From NCBI GenBank assembly GCA_037127315.1, contig JBBBDQ010000351.1:587501-651500 (forward strand): a stretch of 64,000 nt of DNA. Reading direction: 5' to 3'. This DNA is from Ascarosepion bandense. Its lineage: Eukaryota > Mollusca > Cephalopoda > Sepiida > Sepiidae. This document shows positions 12,060 through 22,588 of the stretch, in pieces (the stretch's first letter is position 1; the number at the start of each line of letters is the position of its first letter). Under the pieces are notes generated by a model. The model was given only the letters and a program-made list of their open reading frames with translations, had not been told where the DNA came from and made no database searches. The position numbers and the translations under genes are program-made.

Positions 12060-13315
12060 TTTCCTATCATTGTCAAAAATATAATTCCATCTGTTTGGTA
12101 AATTGTTGATCGCTTGGGTGTGAAATTTTGAGATTTGAATGCAAAGAAACAGTTAATATCAGTGTTAAACACTTTACAATTAATTAAACTTTTTTACCTC
12201 CAAATTTGTTGCAATGAACTGAAAGGTTGATTGTCAGATGGAGCAAGGTCAGGAGTGTAAGGAGGATAGAGTAAAACTTCCATATTTAGAGCAATAATCA
12301 GCGGACCTGAAGGAAACTACAACCACCTTTAAATTTGTTGTTTTTCATTTATTTTTACTGTTTTCAGTGCAGTCTTATCAGTTATTACATAAAGTTTCCG
12401 ATTATCAAAATTTTTTTTTTAAATTTCAATATTTAAACAATTTTAGTGGGGCTCACTTTCTCATACAACGTTATAGTAAATTGATCCTCCATTTTGGAAC
12501 CACTCGCATTGGGGTCACTTTGTTTTGGTTTTTTGGGATGAGTTGTTGCTCTTGTTTTTGTCTTTTTCAAGTTTTCTTTAGTTCTTATGATGGCATCTTC
12601 CTTGGAAACTTCAAGAATGGCTTTATCTAAAAGTTTTGCAGAGGATTCAGTTGTTGAATATGCGCAAGCAAAAAAGTTATTTGCATAGGATCGATTTACT
12701 ATAAGGTTGTATGAAAAACTGAGACCCCACCTAAAATTGTTTAAATGTTGAAATTTTTACAAATATTTTTGTCATTCGGAAAGTTTAGGGTGTAATTGAT
12801 AAGATTGCACTGAAAAAAGTAAAAAAAAATTGATAATCAACCAATTTACAGGTGGTGGTAATGTCGTACCGGCGAGTGGTCCCAAAATGGAGGATCGATT
12901 TACTATAATGTTGTATGAAAAAATTGAACCCCCCCCACCTAAAATTGTTGAAATATTGAAACTTTTCCAAATTTTTTTTTATCAATCGAAAAGTTTAGGG
13001 TGTAATCGATAAGATTGCATTGAAAAAAGTAAAAAAAAATGAAAAACAACAAATTTAAAGGTGGTGGTAGTCTTCTTCAGGTTTGCCAAATAATCTTTTT
13101 CTGAAGGACTTGGTCAGTATATGATCTTGCATTATTGTGTAAGGTCAACATATCTTTACAATTAGTCAATGATAGCTGATTTTCTGCAACTTTTTGTTCA
13201 GTGATTCCAAATCATAGATACAATCCTTCATATCCAACACAAGAAAACAGAATTGTTTTTTCTGTATAGTCCTGGTTTGGGTATGGAGTCTCCATTTTCA
13301 GTGGGCGCTAACTCT
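12060..13315 (-). pseudogene. mariner-family transposase relic, split by an insertion
   Basis: On the minus strand two blocks resemble the catalytic part of mariner transposase. Upstream (about 13310-13083) it reads SIPKPGLYRKN and then LHNNARSYTDQVLQKKI, matching the family's 'LHDNARPH' region. Downstream (about 12300-12090) it reads MEVLLYPPYTPDLAPSDN, matching 'HPPYSPDLAPSDYH'. In intact mariners these motifs are about 20 residues apart. Here they are separated by a roughly 780-bp inverted-repeat element. Stops and frameshifts make it non-functional. No terminal inverted repeats were identified. Confidence 0.7.
12305..13080. mobile_element. Foldback-type element with ~190-bp inverted arms
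   Basis: The left arm (12305-12505) and the reverse complement of the right arm (12885-13080) align over about 190 bp. Both share ACCTGAAG ends, CCACCTTTAAATTTGTTG, CAATCTTATCGATTA-like blocks, ACAATTTTAGGTGGGG and CGATCCTCCATTTTGG. A further partial direct copy of the right arm lies at about 12680-12850. It has no coding sequence. It sits exactly between two adjacent motifs of a mariner transposase, which supports insertion as a unit. No clean target-site duplication was seen; AATAATC occurs close to both ends. Confidence 0.65.
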
Positions 13316-13329
13316 GTCATTTTCATTGT

Positions 13330-13490
13330 ATATGATTGTCTTCTTTTTCTATGTGCTATGTTCTTTCAGGACATAGACGATCATGGTCCTCCACATCTCC
13401 CTATCTCTTATAGCTCTCAAGACCCTTTCTCTTGTTACCCTTTATAAACCCTGCTCTGCTATCTATTTGCAAAAGCCTGCAAATCCAGAA
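13330..13490 (-). mobile_element. RTE-like LINE, 3' end fragment
   Basis: Reverse strand of the RTE-like 3' end: a CTTCTTTTTCTATGTGC start, GGACATAGACGATCATGG, and a diverged coding end. It matches the copies at 13.53, 23.45, 60.27 and 63.39 kb. Confidence 0.7.
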
Positions 13491-13529
13491 TATAAATGTA
13501 TAGAAACTTGCATAGCCATGAAACAAGTG

Positions 13530-14290
13530 ATAACTCTTCTTCTATGTGCCATGTCCCTACAGGACATAGGTGATCATGGCCTTCCACATCTCTTTATCCC
13601 TTGTTGCTTTTAATACCCTTTCTCTTGTTACCCCTCCCAAAACCTGCTCTACCATCTATTTGCACAAGCCCATCATATATTGTTCCCCCGTTTCTCTTTT
13701 CCTCTATATATCCTGTGAGTATCAGATTGTCCATGCCTCTCTTTCTCGTTACATGTCCCAGAAACTTCAGCTGTCTTTTCCTGATGCTAAGTACATTTCC
13801 TTTTCATTTCCATTCTCTCCAAAACCTTGCTGTTGCTCACATGTTTGGTCTGTGATATTTTCAGTATCCTTCCGTAGAACCCTATTTCATTTGCTTCAAG
13901 GCTTTCCTTAATCTTTGATGAGATTGTCCAGCATTCACTGCCATATTGAAGGACAGACATCACATAACAATTCAATACTCTTTTCTTTGTTTCCAATGAA
14001 ATACCAATGTGTCTTGGGTTCTCAGTGTTGCAATTTCCATCCTTTGTCTGAACATTTCCCAAGTACTTTCTTATGAGATCTTCCTGTCTCTCAGTAGTCT
14101 GTTTAGCTTTTGAAATGTGTCCTTGACCATGCCAATGTGTCTTGGGATCTCAGTGTTGCACATTCTATCCTCTGTCAAAACACTTCCCAGATATTAAATT
14201 TCTGCATCTGTTTGATTTTAGTATCTCCAACCTGTAGTTGGCATTTTGGGCTCCTGTTTTACTGATGACCATTCATCCATGTCTACTTTT
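13530..14290 (-). pseudogene. RTE-like LINE reverse transcriptase, C-terminal fragment
   Basis: Minus-strand translation gives ETKKRVLNCYVMSVLQYGSE, CWTISSKIKESLEANEIGFYG, RILKISQTKHVSN and ERMEMKRK. This is the conserved region after the RT palm in RTE-type LINEs (the 'YGSECWT ... MLRISWTDHV' block). The 3' end lies at the low coordinate with the family's (GAA)n tail (CTTCTTCTATGTGCC). The copy is 5'-truncated and frameshifted. Part of the coding region seems duplicated around 14.06-14.17 kb, where 'CAATGTGTCTTGGG.TCTCAGTGTTGCA' occurs twice. Confidence 0.75.
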
Positions 14291-14564
14291 CATTGAGAAG
14301 TAGAGGAAAACACTTTAAGATGAGAAGTTTATTAACAGAGTTATGGCACTTTTCTGAAGGCATGAAAGTGTTTATGATTGAAGTGTGATTTCTATTGAAG
14401 TGTTTTGCTGATTGTTATGCAGTTTGTTGTGGACTTTCTTTAAATATGCTTTACAGAAGCTCAATATTGACAGAACTTTAAAGTGATTCCTGGAAAGAAA
14501 CATTTCCCAATCAAAACAAGTCAAACCATCATTGGCATGTCTGAAAACTTAAATTTTTATTCCT

Positions 14565-14985
14565 TTCTTCTTCTTCTTCTGCAGTGTCCCTTTATGGCCC
14601 ATCCTAACTTCCTCTCCTTTGTGGCTCTTAGCAGTTTTCTCCCTTTGTTTCTCATTCCACCATCTATGTAAACAAGCTCATCAGATAAGTGTCTCACTGT
14701 TTTCCTCTATCTCTCTTGCCCTTGATATGCCCCATGAGAGTTAAATTTTCCAAGCCTTCTTTTCTCATTATGTGTCCAAGGAATTTCAGCTATCTCTTCC
14801 TGATTGAGAGTAGAAGTGTTCTTTCTGTTGCCATTTTATTTAAGACTTTCTTGCTTCTTACTCTGTTCATGAAATTTCAAGTACACATCTGTCGAACCAA
14901 AGTTGTGCCTAGTTTTCTCTTTATCTGTGAGAAGACTGTCCAGCGTCTACTGCCACATGAGAGGATATTAAAAGAACAAACTAAA
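14565..14985 (-). mobile_element. RTE-like LINE 3' fragment
   Basis: Begins with the (TTC)n start at CTTCTTCTTCTTCTGC and contains the family landmarks CCAAGCCTTC...TTTCTCATTATGTGTCC, TTTCAGCTATCTCTTCCTGA and GACTGTCCAGCGTCTACTGC. It is more diverged than the 23-kb copy. Confidence 0.7.
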
Positions 14986-15065
14986 ATCAATACAATATTT
15001 ATCCACTTTGATATTAAAAAAGAAAAAACAGGAGAGTATTAAAATTACAGCTTATTTTTACTGTC

Positions 15066-15235
15066 AGTATTGAAAAGTCAGTTAAGTGCCATATGTAATA
15101 CATGCTTGGGTGATCATCCTTCACAGTAGTTTGTTATTATTTTCTGTAGTAGACTGGTTGCCAACCAAGGCTATAGGCCCCCTATCTGTTTTGCGATTTA
15201 GCTGGAGAGAGAAGAGTTGAATTAATTCCTTCTCA
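15066..15235 (-). mobile_element. tRNA-derived SINE fragment (3' half)
   Basis: Reverse-strand SINE: AGTCAGTTAAGTGCCATA, CTTGGGTGATCAT, GTAGACTGGTTGCCAACC. The tRNA-derived head is missing. Confidence 0.75.
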
Positions 15236-15239
15236 CTAA

Positions 15240-15760
15240 AATCATTATAGAATTATCTTTCTCAGCAAAATTTTGAAGAATTGTTTATCTTTCTCAGCAA
15301 AACCCTTCAGTAATTGTTTATATTTTTCAGCAAAAGCCTTTAAAAATTGTTTATCTTTCTCAGCACCCCTGGGAATTATTTATCTTTATCAACAAAATCC
15401 TCCAGAAAATGTTTATATTTCTGAGCAAAACCCTTTTGGAATTCTTTCCCATTCTCAGCAAAACCCTCCTGAAATTATTCATTTTTTTCAGTGGAATGTT
15501 TTCCGAATTATCTTTTTTGTCAAAACCCTTGTAGAATTGTTTATCTTTTGCAGCAAAACTCTCCTGGAATTGCTCATCATTCTCTGCAAAATCTTTTTAG
15601 AATTATTTTTCTCTCCAAAACCTTCCTAGAATTTTTTACCTTTCTCTACAAAATTTTTTTTGTAGAATATTAATTTTTCTCATAAAAATCCATCTGCAAT
15701 TGTTAATCTTTTTCAATAAAACCATTCAGGAATTGTTGATTTTTTTCAGCGAAGGGTTGG
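15240..15760 (+). repeat. Degenerate ~32-bp minisatellite
   Basis: About 16 imperfect units with the pattern AATTGTTTATCTTTCTCAGC followed by AAAACCCTT-type sequence. Where open, it encodes a repeating peptide such as NCLSFSAKPF. The variable unit length, with indels, argues against a selected protein. Confidence 0.85.
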
Positions 15761-15764
15761 AGTC

Positions 15765-16105
15765 TAGCGGATAAGAGATGGGAATTAACTTTGCATTTAA
15801 ATACCTGGAGGTTATAGCCGTCAGGAAAGCAAGTATCTAAAAGGGAGTTCCATAGGTGGCAAGCATGAGAAAAGAAGCTGCTGGAACAGAATTGTCACCT
15901 GCATTTGGTTGATCTAACTGTAAAAGGGTGGGACCTTGTTGCCAGTTTGATTGCCAAAGTAAATTCTTGTGAAGGGAGCATCAGTGACCCAAGTTTGTCA
16001 GAGCAGAAGCCATGAAAATATTTATAGAAAAGACAGAGAGAAGCCACATTTCAATGATGAGCAAGTGGCTGGAGTCAAGCTGCCAGGTTGGAATCATTCA
16101 CATTA
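15765..16105 (-). mobile_element. CR1/Jockey-like LINE fragment
   Basis: Reverse strand of the CR1-type C-terminal region: TACCTGGAGGTTATAGCCGT, TGAGAAAAGAAGCTGCTGGA, CATTTGGTTGATCTAACTGT, AGCAGAAGCCATGAAAATAT. It matches the 27.5-28.4 and 35.9-36.8 kb copies. Confidence 0.75.
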
Positions 16106-16695
16106 CATTTAAGAATTAAGGAGAAACAGGCAGAGAAGGGAGAGACATGGGAGGAAATAAAAAATTGAGTAATGACGAGCGAGGCCATTGTTTCAAAAAA
16201 CCGTATCATGGGAGGGAAGCATGTAACAGAACAAAATATGTGAAGGTAATGTATTTACAAGACACTGAATCTCCAACAATAGCAAAGCAAGTCTCACCCA
16301 AAGATAGACTGCTAAATGCTGGTTTCCTTCTTGTTTTTATTGACATGAAACGAAGGAAAAATATCTAAAGTATCTGCCTAATACTTTGACTCTCTTATGT
16401 AAATATGATATGACAAGTCCCTAACCCTGACCATTTTTTCTACATGCGTATTATAGCTAGTAATCAAAAGAGAACCTCACTTAATTTTGTAAATTCTCAC
16501 GACAATAAAAAAAAAGAATTTGTCACTGTATTTGTGAACTATTTGCCTCCTATGAGTCTGAAAACTACTTTAAACACACCACAGGTGCATTTCACTTGCC
16601 ACTCAGTCACTGGCATTTGACACTGTTGTAAAGTATCCATTTTTCAATGCCTATCAGAATTTGTTTAAAATTTTTACCAAATATATTTTTTATAT
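16106..16695. other. Intergenic, no recognised feature
   Basis: No supported gene, RNA or repeat in this 590-bp stretch. A 73-codon frame at 16147-16368 has no recognisable motif. Confidence 0.5.
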
Positions 16696-17012
16696 CAGTC
16701 AGTCAGTTAAGTGCCATACGTGATACATGCTTGGGTGATCATGCTTCGAAAGAGACATGACTGACTGAGTAGAAGATTATCCCACAGTAGGTTGCCGTTA
16801 CTTTCTGCGGTAGACTGGTTGCCAGCCAAGGCTATTGAACCCAATCCATCCTGTTATTTAACCCATAACTGGAGAGAGAAGTGACGGATTAATACTTTTT
16901 CTAAGAGTATTTGTGCATAAGTGAATACAAGGAATTCAACTGGAATTCGAACTCGGCTCCTTGATTTCTCATTCCAAGCCAATATCCACTGCACCACACA
17001 CGCACATACACA
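16696..17012 (-). mobile_element. tRNA-derived SINE, near full length
   Basis: Reverse strand: CAGTCAGTCAGTTAAGTGCC tail, GTAGACTGGTTGCCAGCC, AACCCATAACTGGAGAGAG, B box within GGAATTCGAACTCGGC, A box within CCACTGCACCA. It is one of the better preserved copies. Confidence 0.85.
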
Positions 17013-17094
17013 TTTTTTATATACAATGGTGCAATCAATAAACAAATATACACAAATTTTGGCAATTATGATGAGATGATGGCTCTCACAATAG

Positions 17095-17200
17095 AATCAA
17101 GAGTTCTTCTTTTATGTACCATATTCCTTGAAGACATAGATAAAGATGGCTCTCCGCCTTTTCCTGTCCATTGTTGCTCTTAAAATATGTTATCCTGTTA
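17095..17200 (-). mobile_element. RTE-like LINE 3' scrap
   Basis: Only the last ~100 bp of the RTE-like element remains: GTTCTTCTTTTATGTACC, AGACATAGATAAAGATGG, TGTTGCTCTTAA. Confidence 0.55.
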
Positions 17201-17262
17201 TCTTTTATTAAAAATGTTACTTAAAACTAAATACTTTTAAAACAGATTTCTTTTGCTCAACC

Positions 17263-17288
17263 TCACACACACACACACACACACACAT
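17263..17288 (+). repeat. (CA)n microsatellite
   Basis: Uninterrupted CA dinucleotides between an RTE scrap and a CR1 3' end. Confidence 0.9.
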
Positions 17289-17296
17289 ATATTAAT

Positions 17297-18135
17297 CATT
17301 TCACCCCGAGCAAGGCAGGAATGCTACAAGGATGCAAGGGGTTTATAGAGAGTAAAACTGAGAGAAAAGACTGGGTATAGTAGATATTGATGAAAGGATT
17401 AAAGATGAACAGGATTCAAGAAGATAGAAGATAGAGATAGACATTGCATTAAAATCTTTGAAGATTGTAGTTATCAGGGAAGTTAAGGAAATGAAAGGGA
17501 GTTCCACAGGTGGGAAGTGCAAGAAAAGAAACTGTTGGAGTTGAAGTGGTGGTTGCATTTAGCTATTTCAGCAGTAAGCAGGTGGAACGTAGATGCCAAT
17601 CTAACATTGTGTCTAAACTCATCTAGTTGGGACACCAGAAAAAATGCTTGTCAGATCGGTTGCCATGAAAATATTTGTAGAAAAAACAGAGAGGAGACAC
17701 AGGATGTTGGCAAAGAAATAACTGAAGTTGAGATACCAAGTTAAGATTGATTACATTGCAAATGTGCCTTGTGGTGCATTGGATATTAACTCGGAATGAC
17801 AAATCAGGGAGCCGAGTTCGAATTCCAGTTGAATTCCTTGCATTCACTTGTGCACAAATACCCTTGGAAAAGGTATTAATCCATCTCTTCCCTCCAGTTA
17901 TGTGATAAATAATAGGACAGATTGGGTTCTATAGCCTTGGCTGGCAACCAGTCTACCACAGAAAGCAGTAGCAACTTAATACAGGATAATCTTCTGCCCA
18001 TGATTGCGCAAGTGTGTATCAGGTATGGCACTTAATTGACTGACATTGCAAATTTTTTGTCAAGAACCTTGAGATGAATAGCAAGAGCACCAGACCAGTA
18101 GTATTCAAGGTTTATAAATGTGCAAGATAGACTGA
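17297..18135 (-). mobile_element. CR1/Jockey-like LINE fragment interrupted by a SINE
   Basis: The minus-strand 3' end starts at AATCATTTCACCCCGAGCAA and runs through the usual CR1-type blocks (TTTGAAGATTGTAG, AAAAGAAACTGTTGG, TTTAGCTATTTCAG, GCCATGAAAATATT) to about 17752. It resumes at about 18054 with TTTTGTCAAGAACCTTGAG. The gap is a SINE flanked by a duplication of ACATTGCAAAT. Confidence 0.75.
17764..18042 (+). mobile_element. tRNA-derived SINE inserted in CR1, with target-site duplication
   Basis: Full SINE from GTGCCTTGTGGTGCATTGG (A box) to the TTAATTGACTG tail. The 11-nt sequence ACATTGCAAAT occurs at 17753-17763 and again at 18043-18053, as expected for target-primed insertion into the older CR1 copy. 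Confidence 0.85.
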
Positions 18136-18398
18136 CAAAAAAAAAAAAATTCTGGCACAAGAAAGTGACTCAACTTTCTTTATAATAGGTGCAACTAATG
18201 ATTCAATATGTGTATTATTTTGTTTGTGTCCATGTGTATGTGTTTCTTTAGATGTTACGCTATGATTGACAATATGTGTATTTTATTTCTTTTCAAGTTA
18301 ATATTTAAGTTAATGTGAATTTTTCTTTTTTTTTTAGAAAATGTTTTTATATTGCTAACTTGGAAAATTTACTTGTGTGAATTCCTTGTGCTATTAAG

Positions 18399-18905
18399 AT
18401 GGCTAAAGTCAAGAATATATTCAAGATTTTTAAATCTTCTCATGAGGTAAGTAAACATCATGTCATCAAATACTTTTTGCATTTCCTACTGTTTTTTTTA
18501 TTTTTGTGATTTCCATAAAACCCATTAGTGTGAATCTAAAAATTTCATTTTTTTAATTAAGTCAATTGTGCAATAACAGAAATGATAACATTGTGCTTAC
18601 CATTTTCTAAAAGTTTACTCCTCACACACATAAACACAATTTGCGCAGCCTGTTTAATTTCAAAGAAAGGTTTTCAAGTGATTTTCATCAACTAAAATAT
18701 TTCATATCAGAAGTGATGAAAATATAGTTATTATTTAATTTTATAAAATTTCTTGTTTTCTCAGGATGCTCGATCGTTGGTACGTGCAAAGTTGGGTGGC
18801 GCAAATTTTATAGTGAAGTGTCAAATTTGTTGGCAGTGGGTAGAGAAGTACTTATTTACCATTTTGGCAGTTGCTTTTAGCTACATCACGAAGTTGAGTG
18901 CTTAA
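18399..18905 (+). CDS. Candidate two-exon gene for a 62-residue protein
   Basis: Exon A codes from ATG 18399 to 18446 and ends CAT GAG before GTAAGT, a consensus donor. Exon B starts at 18765 after TTCTTGTTTTCTCAG, a strong acceptor, and runs to TAA at 18903-18905. The join is phase 0 and gives 62 residues, starting MAKVKNIFKIFKSS and ending FTILAVAFSYITKLSA. The start lies in a good Kozak context (AAGATGG). A polypyrimidine-AG acceptor at 18336-18337 suggests an upstream noncoding exon; a five-codon upstream frame precedes the start. The N-terminus is basic. Residues about 44-59 are hydrophobic and could be a membrane anchor. I do not recognise the family. No other recognised repeat overlaps it. 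An expressed small protein is likely but unproven. Confidence 0.5.
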
Positions 18906-19890
18906 AAACACCTTCTTTAAACTGTCTTATTTATGAATCTAAGAATTATGAATATTCAGGACGTTTCTTCAGGCGACTGCACTCAAATGTGTTGGACTTA
19001 TTTTAGGTTGAAATGATATTCAATTTTACTTGTGAATAATCTTTGCCAAAAGATTGAATTTTCAGTTCAAACATTAAAACATTACAGTTCTTAAGAAAAA
19101 AACAAGTCTATTTTAAACAAAAACAAGTTTGTAAATATTTATTTCTAATCCAAACTCTTCTTTTTAACTGTAACTATTTTCCATGCTATATTCCATATTT
19201 GTACAAAAAAAATCTCCAAAAATGTATTTTTGCTTGATGTTGGGCATTTTATCATTCATCACCCTGATATCTAAGATTTTATTCATGTTGTTGTCTATTT
19301 TTCATCTAACTCGGAAAAATTACACTTAAGAACAAATATCTTGAGAATTCTATTGGCTGTAAGAAAAAACAAAGATGGAATTTTTGTTCAGTTTGGTTTT
19401 GTAGAAAAACAGAATAATCAACAAAACAGTACTAAATTATGTAATATCTATATATTTATCTTTTTGCATTTTTATATATGTATATATATTTTTTTAATTT
19501 ATGTGTTTAAACATTGTTTTAATGGATACTTGTATTTGACTAGTTAACCTGTTTTTTACAGTTAAACAGTATATTGATTTACATCTAATTTTTTATATGT
19601 AATTTCCACTGGGGTAAGTTTCTTTTTCAGAGTGTATGTGCATTTGTGGATGTGCACCCATTTGTGTGTATGTGTATGCATAGAATGTCATGGTTATTTG
19701 TCTTGCTGTTTTTTTATTTTAACTTTACATTCGCTCTTTATTGTTTTTTGATTTTTTTACTTTTCCTCTCTTTTTCTCTTTTATCTCATTTCTTTCACTT
19801 GTAGCTATTTTGACTTCTGGTTTTCCAGATGTTTGGAAATTTTATGAAAAAATGGGAAAAATACTATGTGATGTATTTTGTCCTTAAAAA
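18906..19890. other. AT-rich flank, possibly 3' UTR of the small gene
   Basis: No second gene. The first part could be the 3' untranslated region of the candidate gene, but no convincing AATAAA signal was seen nearby. A 68-codon frame at 19341-19547 is low complexity (IFIFLHFYICIYIF). Confidence 0.4.
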
Positions 19891-19894
19891 GGAT

Positions 19895-20023
19895 TAAATC
19901 CCACTCTCTGAATGCAAGGGATTCAACTGGAATTCAAAGTTGGCACCCCAATTTGCTGTTCCAAGTTGATATCCACTGCACCACAACCAACACACATCCT
20001 AGAAAAAGGAGAGAGTGAATGTT
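19895..20023 (-). mobile_element. tRNA-derived SINE head fragment plus shared flank
   Basis: Reverse-strand tRNA-derived head (GGAATTCAAAGTTGGCACCC, CCACTGCACCACAACC). The flank CCTAGAAAAAGGAGAGAGTG is shared with the SINE ending near 26145. Shared flank outside the SINE points to a duplicated segment, not two independent insertions. Confidence 0.75.
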
Positions 20024-20246
20024 AAATTGTTTTTATTGATGTAATCATTGATGGAGGAAATGAAATACAACAAACATCAATTATAATTATACGTCAAGAG
20101 AAATACTGGAAAATTTGGTTATAATCACGCATTTAGAGAAATGATTAAAACATTATTAATCTGAAGAAGGGCTTTCAAAGAGTAAAATACTTAGCAGAAT
20201 TTTTTATGTTATCTCATTCAATTACCAACCATTAGCCTGACACATA
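20024..20246. other. Spacer, nothing recognised
   Basis: Short AT-rich spacer between the SINE fragment and the MITE. Confidence 0.5.
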
Positions 20247-20831
20247 CACTGCCAGCCATAATGATTAGGACACCCTAGTGTTTTAAAAAAATGATGTATT
20301 TCATACTACTTTTTAGTATTTATTACCAAGTGAATAATTGTAAATGAAAATAGAATGGTTCTTTTGTTAATACTGTACAATAACATGTTCATCAAATGAA
20401 TTTATAAATAATAATAATTTATTTTTTTTAATCATATCAACCTGAGCAAGGCGGCAACACCACTGATGTGCAGGGGGCTACGTAAGAATGAAAAGATTGG
20501 AAAAGAGAAAGCCGGAAACCATATCCTAAACAGGGAACAAGGGATGAGCCTCTTCACCTGTTCAATAGATGTGGGTGGAGTGTGAACTGGGCGATAGTTT
20601 AGTCTATCTACTCCAATTACCTATATTGCAGTTTCATCAATGAAAGAATGAAGAAAATTTAAGGTGATTCAGACAAGTTCATCATTGCTTCCTTGCTTTG
20701 TAAAATTTTGCAAAGTAATGATAACAAAAGAACCATTCTATTTTCATTTGGCATTAAATACTAAAAATAGTATGAAATACATCATTTCTTTAAAAAAAAT
20801 TGGGGTGGCCTAATAATTATTGCTGGCAGTG
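20247..20831. mobile_element. Tc1/mariner-type MITE with TA target duplication
   Basis: The ends are inverted: CACTGCCAGCCATAATGATT at the left, and the reverse complement of CCTAATAATTATTGCTGGCA at the right, each followed by TA (20245-20246 and 20832-20833). The inverted similarity extends inward (AAATGATGTATTTCATACTA; AATAGAATGGTTCTTTTGTT), so the element is largely palindromic. It has no transposase. A CR1 3' end is inserted in the middle. A second copy is at 41923. Confidence 0.85.
20412..20605 (-). mobile_element. CR1-like LINE 3' end inserted in the MITE
   Basis: A TTTTTTTTAATCATATCAAC start (reverse A-tail), CCTGAGCAAGGCGG and GATGTGCAGGGGGCTACG mark the CR1-type 3' end. Compared with the MITE copy at 41923, the MITE sequence is broken between TTTATAAATA and AATTACCTATA. 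Confidence 0.7.
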
Positions 20832-20833
20832 TA

Positions 20834-21214
20834 GTTTATAAATAATATTATTCCATATATATAGTTATGTATTTAGCTAGCAATGCTTTAATACATTTTT
20901 TTTCTACCGAGCTTCTCTACAGCATATGACTTCATTGAATTTCTTTTAATGTGTTTCTCTTGAATTTATATTTAAATTGGGACCATCAGGAGAGAATGTG
21001 CACTGTTTCAGGGTCTTCCTCTCAATGGTTTCACTTGGCCACCACCCCTCACTAATGTGAGACCCCATTATAACAATATACAAGTGTGTTGTAGATATAC
21101 TAGCTCAAATGTCTAACGGTGAAATTAGATTTTTGAAAAATTTTGAAAAACGGCAAACCTTGCGGTCTGAGAATGCAACGTGAATCTCATTATGCATTCA
21201 CGATCAGTCATGAT
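20834..21214. other. Spacer, nothing recognised
   Basis: About 380 bp without a supported feature. CACTTGGCCACCACCCCTCA near 21030 is a non-repetitive, slightly GC-rich island of unknown meaning. Confidence 0.45.
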
Positions 21215-21985
21215 ATTTCTTTCTTCTCAGCTCTTTACGTAATGTTTTGCTAATGATGTTGTCTAGCATACACCACGCTTTCGAGTCAGATGCTGGTGGA
21301 AATCTGAGTCTTGGCAGTTTGGGTTGCGTCCCATTCTTTGGTTCAACAGCTTGGATATCCTCAGCACTGTGGTATGCATCCTGGCATTGGTTTTCCGGTG
21401 TCTTATCTGCATTTTGTTCCATCATCCATTTACCGAAGCTCATTAAATGTTATCTGTTGCCCTCCTCTGCCCTTTTCACCCTCTGTTCTGTGAGTATCAG
21501 ATTTTCCAAGCCCTCTTTCCTCAATATGTGCCCCAGAAACCTGAACTGTCTCTTCATTATGTGAAGTATTAGTTTTCTTTTTGTTTTATCATTGCTCACA
21601 TGCTCAGTTCATAGTATTCACAGCATCCTTCTGTATAACCATATTTCTTTTGTTTCAAGTCTCCTCTTCATCTTTGAGGAAATCATCCAGCACTCACTGC
21701 CATATAGGAGGACAGAGATCCCGTAGCAGTTTAATACTGTTTTCCTTGTTTCTAGCATCATTTTTTTCTTAGTACACTGCTTAGCTTTTGGAAGGCTCTT
21801 CTTTGGCTATCCTAATGTGCCATTGCATCTCTGTATTGCTCTATATGTACTTTATTAAAACACTTCCCAGATATTTAAATTTTCTACTTGTTTGATTTTG
21901 GTACTTCTAATTTCTAATTTGCATTTTGGGCATTCTCTTTTGGAGATTGTATTATATTTTTCTTGCCCAAACATTGTAATCCTTT
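21215..21985 (-). pseudogene. RTE-like LINE fragment joined to another LINE N-terminal-like piece
   Basis: 21440-21985 on the minus strand matches RTE-type coding sequence (landmarks CCAAGCCCTCTTTCCTCA, CCCAGAAACCTGAACTGTC, CATCCAGCACTCACTGCC). 21215-21435 encodes, in one minus-strand frame, KLPRLRFPPASDSKAWCMLD followed by a basic stretch. That resembles the 'WP.AS...W...D' motif near the N-terminus of some non-LTR retrotransposon proteins. The frame reads across the junction (FGKWMMEQNADKTPE), so the two parts may belong to one LINE rearrangement or be chance neighbours. Confidence 0.5.
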
Positions 21986-22389
21986 TATCCTTCCATGAAC
22001 TGGTGGATATTTTCAAGAAAAGAAGAAAAGAAATGCAAGATTTAATACTGTGTTGATCTTTTAGTCTAAAATAAAAGTGGATGGATTGAAGGGAAAAAAT
22101 TCGCAAAACTGAGAAAGCCATTCAGATTTTTATTTTAGAAGTTTAATACATTAAACACATCTTCTGAATTGTAATTTTCAAAAGCCATTTTGTTTTGTCA
22201 GTCTGCAAAATTGCTAATCAATACCCACTACCACCGAAAAATGGATGAAAAAAATGGCAGAGTTAGTATTGATAATAGTTATTTCAAAAAATTTACCAAT
22301 AGATAACAATTCTGGTAACTTGCAGAATGCTGTTTAATTTCAAGTGCCATTGCTTTAACTGAATGTGTTATCCAGTTAATCCATTCCAG
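21986..22389. other. AT-rich spacer, nothing recognised
   Basis: About 400 bp without a supported gene or repeat. An 88-codon minus-strand frame (21855-22121) overlaps the RTE edge and is not supported. Confidence 0.45.
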
Positions 22390-22588
22390 TATAGTTCACA
22401 TTCAGTTTAGTAACATATGTGATACACACTTGGGTGATCATGTCTTGAAAGAGAGGTGACTGACCAGGCAGAAAATTATCCTGCAGTAGGTTGCCATTGT
22501 TTTCTGTGGTAGACTGGTTGCCGGCTAAGGCTATAGAACCCAATCTATCCTGTTATTTGACTCATAGCTAGAGGGGGAAGAGATGTAT
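22390..22588 (-). mobile_element. tRNA-derived SINE, 3' half (duplication copy 1)
   Basis: Reverse SINE tail and body (CACTTGGGTGATCATGTC, GTAGACTGGTTGCCGGC), cut at AGAGGGGGAAGAGATGTATT. The same cut-point is repeated about 290 bp downstream. Confidence 0.8.

Noticed and set aside
13253..13911. Plus-strand frames of 64-113 codons rich in Ser/Leu/Pro
   Set aside because: Antisense shadows of RTE-like LINE coding sequence.
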